Source of the DNA: Bacteroidia bacterium | GTDB lineage: Bacteria > Bacteroidota > Bacteroidia > B-17B0 > Aurantibacillaceae | NCBI GenBank assembly: GCA_026414605.1 | Contig: JAOAIP010000050.1 | Coordinates: forward strand, 1-55,471 | Direction of reading: 5' to 3' | Length of the DNA: 55,471 nt | Shown here: positions 25,900 to 34,944 of the stretch, one piece after another | Position numbering within the stretch: the first letter of the stretch is position 1 | How the letters are laid out: each line of letters begins with the position of its first letter | Made by a program: the position numbers and the translations under genes | Notes under the pieces: model-generated | Database searches by the model: none | What the model saw: the letters and a program-made list of their open reading frames with translations, nothing else | What the model was told of the DNA's origin: nothing

Positions 25900-26897
25900 A
25901 AAGGAAATTGAATGGTGTCTTCCTTTCCAATTTTATCATAATTATTTTTTAACCACTCATCACAGGCCTTGTAGCCCTTTTCTTTCAGTTTATTCAAAAA
26001 ATTCCAAGAGGTATTAAATTTACTGGAAAGATTGTAATCTTTTAAGTATTCGTCAGCCGAGATATTATGCAAATAAACTTTCTTTATTTTGCCATTTAAG
26101 GTAATGCCTTGATCTAATAATTCGTTTTTGAACTTAATGGCTTTTAATTCGTGCATCAATGCTGAATTAAAACTAATTTCGTTAATACGATCTTTTATTT
26201 CTTCAATACTATTAGGTATTTTTTCAATTTTGAAAGGATTGACTTGAACAATTAAAATATCATCTGTACTTTCTGTATTTTTAATTAAAGGATCTAATGG
26301 TGGATTGCCCATATACCCACCATCCCAATAATACTCACCATTTATTTCAACAGGTTTGAATAAATAAGGCAAACACGCAGATGCAAGAATACTTTTTACT
26401 GTAATTTCTTCAGCATTAAAAATTTTAGGTAATCCTGTTTTTACATTAGTGGCACAAACAAATAATTTTTGAGGTCTTAATTTTTGTAATTCTTCAAAAT
26501 CTACTAATGAACTTAAAATCTTTTCAAGAGGATTGTAATTCAAAGGATTAAATTGTGCAGGAGAAAAATTTTCTGTTATTAACTCAAACACTTTGTAAAA
26601 TGGTGAAAATGTGAGGTTTCCTTCATTTGTAAAAGTATCGGCTAATGTTGGTTGTAACATAAACCATTGACCTGTCATTGATACTTTGTACCAAAACTTA
26701 ACTAATAAATGCTTGGCTAAATTTTTCCCCCCTTTTTGCAATCCATAGGCAGTAATAACACCATTCATAGCCCCTGCACTTGTTCCACAAATACCGTCAA
26801 TCTGAATATTTTCATCATCCAGCAATCTATCAATCACACCCCAAGTAAAAGCACCGTGTGCCCCACCTCCTTGTAATGCTAAGTCAATTTTTTTCAT
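25896..26897 (-). CDS. Patatin-like phospholipase family protein
   Basis: 333 residues. The patatin core is complete: oxyanion loop LQGGGAHGAF (8-17), nucleophile serine in GTSAGAM (about 39-45) and catalytic Asp in DGGYMGNPPL (about 212). It lacks a signal peptide, so the protein is probably cytoplasmic or membrane-peripheral, acting as a serine lipase or acyl hydrolase on phospholipids or stored lipid. Its proximity to phaJ-phaB (8 kb away) does not justify a depolymerase call. It is a single-gene unit convergent with the cargo gene, overlapping by 4 nt. Confidence 0.92.
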   Translation of the reverse strand: MKKIDLALQGGGAHGAFTWGVIDRLLDDENIQIDGICGTSAGAMNGVITAYGLQKGGKNLAKHLLVKFWYKVSMTGQWFMLQPTLADTFTNEGNLTFSPFYKVFELITENFSPAQFNPLNYNPLEKILSSLVDFEELQKLRPQKLFVCATNVKTGLPKIFNAEEITVKSILASACLPYLFKPVEINGEYYWDGGYMGNPPLDPLIKNTESTDDILIVQVNPFKIEKIPNSIEEIKDRINEISFNSALMHELKAIKFKNELLDQGITLNGKIKKVYLHNISADEYLKDYNLSSKFNTSWNFLNKLKEKGYKACDEWLKNNYDKIGKEDTIQFPF

Positions 26898-27122
26898 TGT
26901 ACCTTATTTTTGTATTTTACGATAAAAAATTAGTTAGGTTAGATAGGTTAACTATTCTTTGTTAATGATACTAATATCATAGAAATTCAATCTATTTAAA
27001 ATAAAATAAAAATTCGCTTTAATACGTAAAATCAGTGTTATTAGTATGCTATTAAATAAAAAACTCAATATGAATAAAAACATTTATGACAGAAAAGCAA
27101 ATTTATGAGGGAAAAAATAACC

Positions 27123-28472
27123 TTATGGAATAGGTGTATAATAAAGTTTCAATTTGGGCTTCAAGGCAGAATTTTGATACCCACCAAGGACTACACGAGC
27201 GGCAAAAAAATCTTTTCTTGCGGTTAATGTAGTTTTTGGGTCTGTAGCCACTAAAACCATTCCATAATACCTTATTTTTCCATTCAAAATATGTTGAATG
27301 TAACGAGAGATATTAAAGGTATATGTTCCTGCATTAGAATTATAATTTCCATCATAACTCAAAAAAGAATAGTTAGAATTGTATTGATCAATTGTAAAAA
27401 TCTCTTGTCCTAAACTATCTAATGCCAATAAAGACAAGGCAGGGGGGGGATTGTAAAAGCCATTGGTAGGAATAAAACTTTTATCTACTTTAATGACTAC
27501 TTCTGCCCTATTGATAGAAAAATTACCCAAAGATTTCAAATTTTTTAAGTAAGGAAAATCCACAAAAACTCGTGTTCCATTTAATCCTTTCAAAAAAACA
27601 TTTTGTGATGCAGAAGCATAATTGCCCATCAATTGATTGTATAAATAAATATTTGCACCCGATGAATAGTTGTATATTAAATGATTCATTCTAACAGATC
27701 CGTTGTTATTAAAAGTAAATTGGTATACTTTAGATTCTTTGAGATCAGGAGGATTACCTGTATGATAATAGATATACAATCCTGATACTTCATTGGCTAA
27801 ATCTATTTTCATTAAAGCCCCTTGATTAGTTGTGGGATTTAATGGTGTATTTTTTGTAGTAATATAAAAACCTTTGTACATTGATTGAAGTGTAGTGTTA
27901 TTAACAAGATACTGCGGATTTGAAATAACAGATTGTGCAAAGCCCGTAAAAATTGGTATTTGAATGGTTTTGAACCCTTTGAACTTTATTGGTTTAGTAG
28001 TAATATCAGAAAGGGATGTAGGGATATAATTAAACGTTTTATTGCTATAATAATTTTGTGATGATAGCATATCTTCATTGAGTAAATAGGTTTGGTATCT
28101 CAAAGGAGTAGAGGTATCACCCACAAAACTTTCAGTAAACACTAAAATAATTTTAGCCGAATCTACCACCGCATCGTTTGGGAAAGCAACATTAGTTACA
28201 TTATTTGGTAATGAAAAATGAGTATACAATTCAGCATCTGTTCTACCAAATACAGGATCTTGATTAGAACCTAAAAATTTAAATCCATCGTTGTAAATTC
28301 GAATGCTATCTATTTTTTCAGTTTTAAGATAAATAGAAAATGTATCTGTATAATAGGCATTTAAAATATCCGTATCGGGCAAAGTATTATCAACTAACAC
28401 TTTGTTACTGTTCTTTTTACAAGCAATCAAGATGATAGTAGATAAAATTAGGAGATAAATCAATTGTTTCAT
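27123..28472 (-). CDS. DUF4270 family lipoprotein
   Basis: 449 residues. A lipoprotein signal peptide with lipobox LIAC (Cys18), then the DUF4270 pattern: an acidic NTLPDTDILNAYYTDTFSIYL start, GFKFLGSNQDPVFGRTDAELY (the 'G...DP.FG..' hallmark), a long beta-rich middle and an NISRYIQHILNG segment near 395. DUF4270 proteins occur in Bacteroidota; their function is unknown and they are thought to be periplasmic or outer-membrane lipoproteins. A TACATTTG box lies just upstream on the minus strand. Confidence 0.9.
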   Translation of the reverse strand: MKQLIYLLILSTIILIACKKNSNKVLVDNTLPDTDILNAYYTDTFSIYLKTEKIDSIRIYNDGFKFLGSNQDPVFGRTDAELYTHFSLPNNVTNVAFPNDAVVDSAKIILVFTESFVGDTSTPLRYQTYLLNEDMLSSQNYYSNKTFNYIPTSLSDITTKPIKFKGFKTIQIPIFTGFAQSVISNPQYLVNNTTLQSMYKGFYITTKNTPLNPTTNQGALMKIDLANEVSGLYIYYHTGNPPDLKESKVYQFTFNNNGSVRMNHLIYNYSSGANIYLYNQLMGNYASASQNVFLKGLNGTRVFVDFPYLKNLKSLGNFSINRAEVVIKVDKSFIPTNGFYNPPPALSLLALDSLGQEIFTIDQYNSNYSFLSYDGNYNSNAGTYTFNISRYIQHILNGKIRYYGMVLVATDPKTTLTARKDFFAARVVLGGYQNSALKPKLKLYYTPIP

Positions 28473-28477
28473 AAGGG

Positions 28478-28485
28478 CAAATGTA
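28478..28485 (-). promoter_or_regulatory. Candidate -7 element for the DUF4270 gene
   Basis: TACATTTG on the minus strand only 5 nt from the start codon, so transcription would be leaderless or the true start lies a little further in. Confidence 0.35.
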
Positions 28486-28554
28486 CATTAAAATTTTTAA
28501 TACTATTGAAAAAGAGAAGTGATAAACTTATCAAATTCCTAAACAATTAAATGT

Positions 28555-29655
28555 CTAAATGTCTTCAAAATAAACAGTATCCAAAACTTTTAATTTAATA
28601 GTTTCGGTTTTCTTTATCATATCATTAAAAAACTTATATCTTTCTTTTTCAGAAGTTCCGCTGATAAGCGTGGATTTTTTTATAAGATTATGCACCCACA
28701 TTGATGCTTCTTGGCAAAATATCTCATTGGTAGTTGAAAGAGAATTGAGCGTATTAAAAGAGATGAAAGCAGTATAAGGATGTTTATCTTTTTCAATGAC
28801 AATGCAATTTGTACCAATCATAATATCACAGCGATACAATAAAAAAGGAATATCAGGGCGATTTGGCTTATGAGAAAGTTCCGCCATTTTACGAAGTTCA
28901 TTTATCATTTCAACGTGAGCATCTATAAGTTTTAAGGCATCTTCTTTTTTTTGAAATAACCCTGTTTCCAAACAAAATTCCATTTGCTTTATGAAAGTTA
29001 AAATAGTTTCATTCGTCCATATTTCAGCACTTGGGATTAATTTATACTTTTTATAAATTGTATTAGCAGATTTAAGAAGAGGTTGAGGAATGTCTTCAAA
29101 ATTAAATTTCTTTTGTTGATAATAAGGTACATTCAATATATTTCTCATCCAATAATATAATTTGAATGGAATGAGTGTGTCATTAAAAAGTGTTTCAAAT
29201 AGCGGTATCTCTTCTGCAGCATAAAAAAGCATCACACTATTAGGTTGTATTTCATTGTGCTTTATTATTGTGTCTAAATGATGATTAATAGAATTAAGAT
29301 AACGTTCAAAATTTTGGATATTTTCAGTAATAGATACATACTTAAATGTTGCTGACTCTGTATCTTGTAACAAAACACTGTCAGCAGATATGCCCAAATA
29401 ACGGCATAAAGCATACATTTCATCTATACTCATTTCTGTTTCACAACGAATGCGTCTATATGCCGCATCATTAGAAATATCCAAAACCATAGTCAATAAA
29501 CCCGCTAATGATAAATGAGGAGGTAAAAACTCTTTTATTTTATCAATAAAGTTTTTTTGATTGGGAAGGTTCAGAATTTTGGAGGTCTTATTTTTTGCCT
29601 TTGATTTTGTTTTTAATTGGCGTTTTTTAGGTTTATTCAACTTTTTCTTTTTCAT
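28555..29655 (-). CDS. HTH (BetR-like) putative regulator with basic N-terminal tail
   Basis: 366 residues. The first 32 residues are a Lys-rich tail (KKKKLNKPKKRQLKTKSKAK). An HTH-like region follows: SLAGLLTMVLDISNDAAYRR, then a SIDEMYALCRYLGIS segment (about 48-90), resembling BetR-type helix-turn-helix domains. The remaining 270 residues are mixed alpha/beta without a recognised catalytic motif. It is inferred to be a DNA-binding cytoplasmic regulator with a ligand or partner domain. It is transcribed divergently from the LpoB/CsgG-like barrel gene, so it may control that neighbour. The overall family is known to me only as a hypothetical Bacteroidota protein. Confidence 0.55.
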   Translation of the reverse strand: MKKKKLNKPKKRQLKTKSKAKNKTSKILNLPNQKNFIDKIKEFLPPHLSLAGLLTMVLDISNDAAYRRIRCETEMSIDEMYALCRYLGISADSVLLQDTESATFKYVSITENIQNFERYLNSINHHLDTIIKHNEIQPNSVMLFYAAEEIPLFETLFNDTLIPFKLYYWMRNILNVPYYQQKKFNFEDIPQPLLKSANTIYKKYKLIPSAEIWTNETILTFIKQMEFCLETGLFQKKEDALKLIDAHVEMINELRKMAELSHKPNRPDIPFLLYRCDIMIGTNCIVIEKDKHPYTAFISFNTLNSLSTTNEIFCQEASMWVHNLIKKSTLISGTSEKERYKFFNDMIKKTETIKLKVLDTVYFEDI

Positions 29656-29702
29656 TTTTATTATTTTTTATTAAAATTAAATTTAATTTTTATTATTTAT
29701 CG

Positions 29703-29710
29703 CAAAAATA
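29703..29710 (-). promoter_or_regulatory. Candidate -7 element for the HTH gene
   Basis: TATTTTTG on the minus strand, 47 nt before the start of the gene ending at 29655. Confidence 0.4.
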
Positions 29711-29817
29711 TAAAATTAGTTACTAAAAATCAAAAATTAAATTAAAGATATTTTTACTATATTAAAATTAATATTAAAAATCACAACAATTTAAAAATTA
29801 ACAAGCAAATTTCAATA

Positions 29818-29847
29818 TTGTTATTTTTCTTACTTATCATAACTTTG
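29818..29847 (+). promoter_or_regulatory. Promoter of the LpoB/CsgG-like barrel gene
   Basis: TTG at 29818-29820, a 19-nt spacer and TAACTTTG at 29840-29847, then 18 nt to the ATG: an ideal Bacteroidota promoter layout. Confidence 0.65.
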
Positions 29848-29865
29848 TGACAAAAACTTACGACT

Positions 29866-31023
29866 ATGAAAACAAATGTCTTAAAAGCAGCATCCATCAT
29901 CAGTGCTTCATTAGTAATAACAAGCACTTATACACTACATTCTCAAACTACTTCTTATTTAAAAGATAGTTTGGTAAAAGAGAAAATTTTAATTTTGGAC
30001 TACGAAACCAATGAAAGTAGTTTACAAACAGGCAATATCATTGGGGAAATTGCCAAAATTGAATTGGAAAAAACCAATTTGTACGATGTCATTGACCGAA
30101 ATGATGCTTTGTATTTAGCCCAACAAAAAGGCATTAAATTAGAAAATTGTTATGGTAATCTTTGTTTACTTGATATTGGAAAGATGCTTGGAGTTGATAA
30201 AGTGTTGGGCGGAAGTGTCAAAAACTTTGGTAATGCAATTGTATGTTCTTTTAGATTGATAGATGTCAAAAAAGGAACGAATGTCAAGACACAAGTAATG
30301 GAATTTTTACCAATTAAAGAAGAAATCTCACGAATGATAAGCATTACTATTGCTAAATTATTTAATCAACCTATTGATGAAACACTTGTAGCCCGCCTGC
30401 AAAAAATAGAAGTGATTGATAGTGAAATCAATAATCCGAACACGAATAGATTACGGCTTGATGGACCAAGAATGGGAGGAGTTTATTTTATGGGTGAAAC
30501 AGGAAAAGTATTGAATATGCCCAAAGAAAAAGGCGGTTATGGAATTTATCCACTAATGTATCAGTTTGGGTATCAATTTGAAATACAATATTTCACAGCA
30601 GGAAAATGGCAAGCATTATTTGAAATTGTTCCATTAATCACAGGTTTAGACCAAAGTAGTTTTTTCCCAAGTTTAACTATTATGAATGGTTTAAGACATA
30701 ACATTAATGGATGGGAAATAGGCATTGGACCTACTTTTTCAATTGCAAAATATGCCGAAGGATTTTATGATTCTACTAATGTATGGAGATTATATTCTGA
30801 TTGGCAAGTTCAACATCCTAATCCTAACGAACCATTTCCTTATGAAAAGAAGTGGAGAATGGATAGCCGTGGTGATTTGCGATTAGTAACAGGTGTAGTG
30901 ATTGCCCTTGGAAAAACATTTCGTTCAGGCAAACTTAATATCCCAATCAATTTATTTTTTGTGCCTTCTCCTAATGGACATCGCTTAGGAATTAGTTTTG
31001 GATACAACGCAAAAAATAAATGA
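29866..31023 (+). CDS. Signal-peptide protein with CsgG/LpoB-like domain and C-terminal barrel-like region
   Basis: 385 residues. Signal peptide (MKTNVLKAASIISASLVITS, ending near HSQ), then a domain (about 35-170) with KILILDYETNESS, a TNLYDVIDRND turn, LCLLDIGKMLGVDKVLGGSV and a GNAIVCSFRLIDVKKG strand. This is the order of CsgG/LpoB-type (FlgO/TolB-N-like) domains: biosynthetic acid-binding strand, 'VIDR' loop and cofactor-like G(S/G)V motif. The last 200 residues are beta-rich with aromatic girdle patterns (GYQFEIQYF, NGWEIGIGPTF, LGISFGYN). The product is likely anchored in the outer membrane facing the periplasm. Function unknown; it may be under control of the divergent HTH gene. Confidence 0.65.
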   Translation: MKTNVLKAASIISASLVITSTYTLHSQTTSYLKDSLVKEKILILDYETNESSLQTGNIIGEIAKIELEKTNLYDVIDRNDALYLAQQKGIKLENCYGNLCLLDIGKMLGVDKVLGGSVKNFGNAIVCSFRLIDVKKGTNVKTQVMEFLPIKEEISRMISITIAKLFNQPIDETLVARLQKIEVIDSEINNPNTNRLRLDGPRMGGVYFMGETGKVLNMPKEKGGYGIYPLMYQFGYQFEIQYFTAGKWQALFEIVPLITGLDQSSFFPSLTIMNGLRHNINGWEIGIGPTFSIAKYAEGFYDSTNVWRLYSDWQVQHPNPNEPFPYEKKWRMDSRGDLRLVTGVVIALGKTFRSGKLNIPINLFFVPSPNGHRLGISFGYNAKNK

Positions 31024-31084
31024 TTTCAAAAGATTATTTTAATAATACAACTATATGATAAATATTATAAACATTAAAGCAGTA

Positions 31085-31225
31085 TCATCTCTTTTTATGA
31101 GGACTAAAAGTGGGACAATCGCAACCTGAAGATTTGGAATGTTTTTTTTGAGTACTGCAAGATGATAACGATGATATTATTACAAATATAAGTACAAATG
31201 TAATTTTATTTGAGTTGATTTTCAT
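31085..31225 (-). CDS. Very small lipoprotein (46 residues) with CDCPTFSP motif
   Basis: Read on the minus strand from the ATG at 31225: MKINSNKITFVLIFVIISSL begins a lipoprotein signal peptide; a lipobox LSSC gives Cys23 as lipid-anchored; a mature tail of 24 residues follows with basic and serine-rich STQKKHSKSS, then GCDCPTFSP and HKKR before TGA. The composition, signal plus CxC tail, and the otherwise unexplained 330-nt gap make a real gene likely. I recall similar short lipoproteins ending CDCPxF in related Bacteroidota, but have not verified this. Function unknown; the CxCP pair could bind metal. It is transcribed toward the convergent barrel gene. Confidence 0.7.
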   Translation of the reverse strand: MKINSNKITFVLIFVIISSLSSCSTQKKHSKSSGCDCPTFSPHKKR

Positions 31226-31292
31226 ATTACGATTTTAAAAGACATTTTTTTGAATGAGATGTATATTTTTCTTTACTTAAATGATAAAGCAA

Positions 31293-31324
31293 TTGTTATT
31301 TATCAATAGAATAATGTATTTTTG
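31293..31324 (+). promoter_or_regulatory. Promoter of mlaE-mlaF
   Basis: TTG at 31293-31295, a 21-nt spacer and TATTTTTG at 31317-31324, 27 nt before the mlaE ATG. Confidence 0.6.
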
Positions 31325-31351
31325 CTGCAAAATTAAAAATAATTATTCAAA

Positions 31352-32092
31352 ATGAAGTTGCTGTATCAATTAGGAGAATATGCATTGTTAATGAGCAGAG
31401 TATTTAGTAAACCTGAAAAATGGAGCGTATATAAAAAACAAATTATCAAAGAAATTTATCAAATAGGGATTACATCATTGCCTATTGTAGCCATTATTTC
31501 AGTATTTATGGGTGGTGTCATTACTATTCAAGCCGCCTTTGGGTTTACAAGTCCTTGGGTGCCTTTGTATGCTGTCGGATTTACAACAAGAGAGTCCATT
31601 ATATTAGAGTTTAGTCCAACTATTGTAAGTTTAATTTTAGCAGGAAAAGTAGGTTCTAACATCGCTTCTGAAATAGGAGCAATGCGGATTACAGAACAAA
31701 TAGATGCATTAGAAATTATGGGCGTTAATTCGGCTTGTTACTTGATTTTGCCAAAGATTTTAGCCGCTGTATTTATCAATCCTTTTTTGATTGCTATCAG
31801 TATGTTTTTAGGATTAGTTGGTGGTTATGTTATGGGAATTGCAGCGGGAGCAGTTACTTCTTATGAATACATCTTTGGTATACAATCTTTTTTTGAGACG
31901 TGGAAAATATGGTATGCCTTTACAAAAGTAATTGTATTTGCTTTTATCATTACCTCAATACCTGCATATTATGGCTATTACACAAGAGGTGGAGCATTAG
32001 AAGTAGGAAAATCCAGTACCAGTGCAGTAGTGATGTCCAGTATTATGATTTTAATTTTTAATTTAATTATTACTCAATTATTTTTTACTTAA
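31352..32092 (+). CDS. mlaE: MlaE-family ABC transporter permease
   Basis: 246 residues, five or six hydrophobic segments. MlaE family motifs are visible: FMGGVITIQAAFGFTSPWVP near 53-73, SPTIVSLILAGKVGSNIASEIGAMR near 90-115 (the glutamate-containing coupling region), LEIMGVNSACYLILPKILA near 122-140 and GYYTRGGALEVGKSSTSAVV near 207-227. MlaE is the inner-membrane permease of a phospholipid transporter that maintains outer-membrane asymmetry. It forms a two-gene unit with the ATPase 19 nt downstream. The MCE-domain substrate-binding protein (MlaD) is not in the window, which is common in Bacteroidota. Confidence 0.94.
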   Translation: MKLLYQLGEYALLMSRVFSKPEKWSVYKKQIIKEIYQIGITSLPIVAIISVFMGGVITIQAAFGFTSPWVPLYAVGFTTRESIILEFSPTIVSLILAGKVGSNIASEIGAMRITEQIDALEIMGVNSACYLILPKILAAVFINPFLIAISMFLGLVGGYVMGIAAGAVTSYEYIFGIQSFFETWKIWYAFTKVIVFAFIITSIPAYYGYYTRGGALEVGKSSTSAVVMSSIMILIFNLIITQLFFT

Positions 32093-32111
32093 ATACTAAA
32101 AAACATTTATT

Positions 32112-32864
32112 GTGATAGAAGTAAAAAACATAACCAAAAAATTTGATGGTCGTACCATTATAGAAGACATTAATTTTGTATTTGAAAAAGGAAAAACCAA
32201 TTTAATCATTGGCGAAAGTGGATGTGGAAAGACCACATTATTAAAAGTAATGGTAGGATTACATAAACCAGATAGTGGGGCTGTCTTGTATGAAGGAAAA
32301 GATTTTATCCAAATGAATGCCGAAGAACAACAAAACATTCGCAAAGAACTCGGAATGTTATTTCAAGCAGGTGCATTATTTGATTCATTGACCCTTGAAG
32401 AAAATGTTCAGTTTCCACTGGATATGTTTACAACAATGAGTGAGGAAGAAAAAAAAGAAAGAGTTAATTTTGTTTTGAAAAGAGTAAAATTAGAAGGTAA
32501 AAACAAATTGTATCCTGCAGAATTAAGTGGTGGTATGAAAAAAAGAGCGGGCTTAGCCCGAGCCATTTCAAGTTTTCCAAAATATCTGTTTTGTGATGAG
32601 CCCAATTCAGGATTAGACCCTAAAACAGCCATTGTCATTGACGAATTAATCTATGAACTTACCAAAGAATTTAATATGACAACTATTGTCATTACTCACG
32701 ATATGAACTCTGTGATTGAGATTGGTGAAAAGATATTGTTTATTCATAAAGGGAAGGCGGAATGGACAGGTACAAAAGAAAGTGTTTTGAACAGTGGCAA
32801 TGAAGCATTGGATAGTTTTGTATTCTCATCAGAATTTATGCGTACGGTGTATAAGAAAGGATAA
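32112..32864 (+). CDS. mlaF: MlaF-type ABC transporter ATP-binding protein
   Basis: 250 residues starting at GTG 32112. Walker A GESGCGKTT (34-42), Q-loop FQAGALFDSLTLEENV, signature LSGGMKKRAGLARAI, Walker B YLFCDEPNSGLDP and H-switch VITHDM, a complete ATPase. FQAGALFDSLT is characteristic of MlaF-type proteins. It energises the MlaE permease encoded immediately upstream. Confidence 0.95.
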   Translation: MIEVKNITKKFDGRTIIEDINFVFEKGKTNLIIGESGCGKTTLLKVMVGLHKPDSGAVLYEGKDFIQMNAEEQQNIRKELGMLFQAGALFDSLTLEENVQFPLDMFTTMSEEEKKERVNFVLKRVKLEGKNKLYPAELSGGMKKRAGLARAISSFPKYLFCDEPNSGLDPKTAIVIDELIYELTKEFNMTTIVITHDMNSVIEIGEKILFIHKGKAEWTGTKESVLNSGNEALDSFVFSSEFMRTVYKKG

Positions 32865-32876
32865 TTTGAATTGAAA

Positions 32877-33728
32877 TCACATCCGTTTTAATATCGTTTT
32901 AATTTTATTTTTTATTCTTTGTACAAGTGAAACTTCTTTTCTATGTAAAATAGGATTTTCCCAATTTTTTTGAGAAAAATTTTCCCAAGCATTTTTAAGA
33001 TCTGGTAAATAAATATCAAAGTCAGTATTTAAGCACTTATTCCAATTTCCAAATAATGCAAGGTATTCATAATATTGTTGCTTAATAGAGTCAAAATCAA
33101 ATTTAGAGTCATTTTGAATGAGTCGTCCTGCAGTAATGGATGTAGGAGAAAGTACTCTTAGATACACAGGATGATCTTTTGGGGCAATGACTTTTATTTT
33201 ATCTTTATAATATTCATGCCAAGTTTTGCTATGATCAGAATAAAGTAAATTAATAGCCGATTTATCGGAAATAGAACTGAATGCGTGTTCTTTTTTATGA
33301 ATGCAGGTGCTTGCTATCCAATTTCGTTTTTGTTGAGTAATGATTCCACTTGTTAAATCTACAAAAGTGTGGTATTCATCAAAATATACATCGCCAGTAA
33401 ACTCTTTTAATTTTTCTAAAACATAAGGAGAAATAATATCATCATCGTCCAGTTTGACAATATAATTGGCTTTATTTAGTAATTCTTGAAATCTTGAAGA
33501 AGATAAAATATCTTGAATATTTTGATGAATTTTTGTTTTATCATCAGGTAAATCAAAAAAATGAAATCTATGATCATTCACTTCAAAAGGATCACCCAAT
33601 ATAGCAACATCAAAATTTTTGTAAGTTTGAGAAACGAGAGATTTTATATAAATTTTATTCAAATCATTACGCAAAGTAGTTCTTTTGGCTAATGGTGTGC
33701 TGTGTGTAATAAATAAAAAATGATTCAT
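32877..33728 (-). CDS. GT-A fold glycosyltransferase (GT2-like)
   Basis: 283 residues. The N-terminal nucleotide-sugar region runs from FLFITHSTPL, with LVSQTYKNFDVAILGD (glycosyltransferase-type 'SQTY.N.E' segment) and a KLDDDDIISP acidic cluster near 92-101 as the DxD metal/nucleotide site. It has no signal peptide or membrane helices. The acceptor and sugar are unknown; glycosyltransferases of this kind often decorate lipopolysaccharide or surface proteins. It lies 14 nt downstream of the NeuB-type synthase gene on the minus strand, suggesting both belong to one surface-sugar operon. A sialic-acid-like donor is inferred only. Confidence 0.78.
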   Translation of the reverse strand: MNHFLFITHSTPLAKRTTLRNDLNKIYIKSLVSQTYKNFDVAILGDPFEVNDHRFHFFDLPDDKTKIHQNIQDILSSSRFQELLNKANYIVKLDDDDIISPYVLEKLKEFTGDVYFDEYHTFVDLTSGIITQQKRNWIASTCIHKKEHAFSSISDKSAINLLYSDHSKTWHEYYKDKIKVIAPKDHPVYLRVLSPTSITAGRLIQNDSKFDFDSIKQQYYEYLALFGNWNKCLNTDFDIYLPDLKNAWENFSQKNWENPILHRKEVSLVQRIKNKIKTILKRM

Positions 33729-33742
33729 ATTTTATAAGTTTA

Positions 33743-34798
33743 TTACCATTCAAACATATTCCATTTTAATACAGTATCTTCTTGAATATCTATTAATGCT
33801 TTTTTGCCAATAAGTTCATAATAAAATTTTGCACTAATGCCATGTGCTGGTCTTTTCCAAGTTAAATCTTCTGCAGTGATCATTTTTCCAGCAGGGATAT
33901 CTTTGGCAGCAACTAAACTTCTGCGAGCGTTTTTACGAGCAGGTTCTTCATCTGGCAGTGCCGTTACCTTGAATGAACCTAATAATTCTTCAACAAAATT
34001 CCACTTTTTCCAAAACAACTTTAAGTCCTCTTTGTCCATAGCGTGATAATGATCATTGCCAGGCAATGTCTTATCAAAAGTAAAATGCTTTTCAATAACC
34101 GCCGCCCCCAACAATGTAGCCGCATATACAACTTCCATTTCTTGTGGCAAAGTGTGATCGCTATACCCAATAATATGCTGAGGAAAGTGCTTTTTTAATC
34201 CCTGAATCATCCCAAGATGAGCATTTTTATTAGGCGTAGGATAATTTAAAACACAATGTAACAATACTAAGGAATTGCCATGCTTTTCAACAACTTCTAC
34301 GGCTTCTTGAATTTCCCACAAATATGATGCACCAGTAGATAATATAATGGGCTTATTGAAAGAACACTGATACTCAATAAATTGTAAGTTGGTGATATCA
34401 GAAGAAGAAATCTTAAACGCAGGCATTAGATCGTTCAAAAACCTTGCGGACTCTATATCAAAAGGAGTACTTAAAAATTCAATTCCAACTTTATCACAAT
34501 ACTTTTTTAATTCTTCATATTCTTTTTTCCAAAACTTATCATATTTTTTAAACAACTCATACTGACTGCGAGTGGGCTCTTTGTTGATATCCCAATAATA
34601 AGGACTATCTTTAGAAGCCAATGTCTCTGCCTTATACGATTGAAATTTGATAGCATCCGCCCCCCCTTCTGCGGCCTCATCAATAAGTCGCTTGGCCAAT
34701 TCCATTGACCCTTCGTGATTAACTCCTGCTTCTGCAATCATATAAGGTCTACTAATTATTTCACGATTATAGTTTTGTATAAAATCAAGTATCTTCAT
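33743..34798 (-). CDS. NeuB-family sialic/nonulosonic acid synthase with SAF domain
   Basis: About 351 residues from ATG 34798; an upstream TTG-type start adds 11 unlikely residues. Active-site segments: YMIAEAGVNHEGSMELAKRL, GGADAIKFQSYKAE (catalytic Lys), STPFDIESA, AFKISSSDITN, PIILSTGASYL, LLHCVLNYPTP, IGYSDHT and IEKHFTFDK, then a C-terminal SAF (antifreeze-like) domain with RRSLVAAKDIPAGKMIT. NeuB-type enzymes condense phosphoenolpyruvate with an amino sugar to form a nonulosonic acid. No neuC/neuA partners are nearby, so the exact product (neuraminic, legionaminic or pseudaminic acid) cannot be assigned. It pairs with a glycosyltransferase 14 nt downstream. Confidence 0.9.
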   Translation of the reverse strand: MKILDFIQNYNREIISRPYMIAEAGVNHEGSMELAKRLIDEAAEGGADAIKFQSYKAETLASKDSPYYWDINKEPTRSQYELFKKYDKFWKKEYEELKKYCDKVGIEFLSTPFDIESARFLNDLMPAFKISSSDITNLQFIEYQCSFNKPIILSTGASYLWEIQEAVEVVEKHGNSLVLLHCVLNYPTPNKNAHLGMIQGLKKHFPQHIIGYSDHTLPQEMEVVYAATLLGAAVIEKHFTFDKTLPGNDHYHAMDKEDLKLFWKKWNFVEELLGSFKVTALPDEEPARKNARRSLVAAKDIPAGKMITAEDLTWKRPAHGISAKFYYELIGKKALIDIQEDTVLKWNMFEW

Positions 34799-34944
34799 AT
34801 CTCTATTATTTTTGAAGTGCAAAGATGCCAATTATTTTTCTTTTTTCTAAAAATAGAGTTTAAAATACATCTATCAAATGATTAATGAGAAATCAAGTAT
34901 AAAAACAAACAAAATATAATTTTTGTTAAAAATGCTACTATGTA

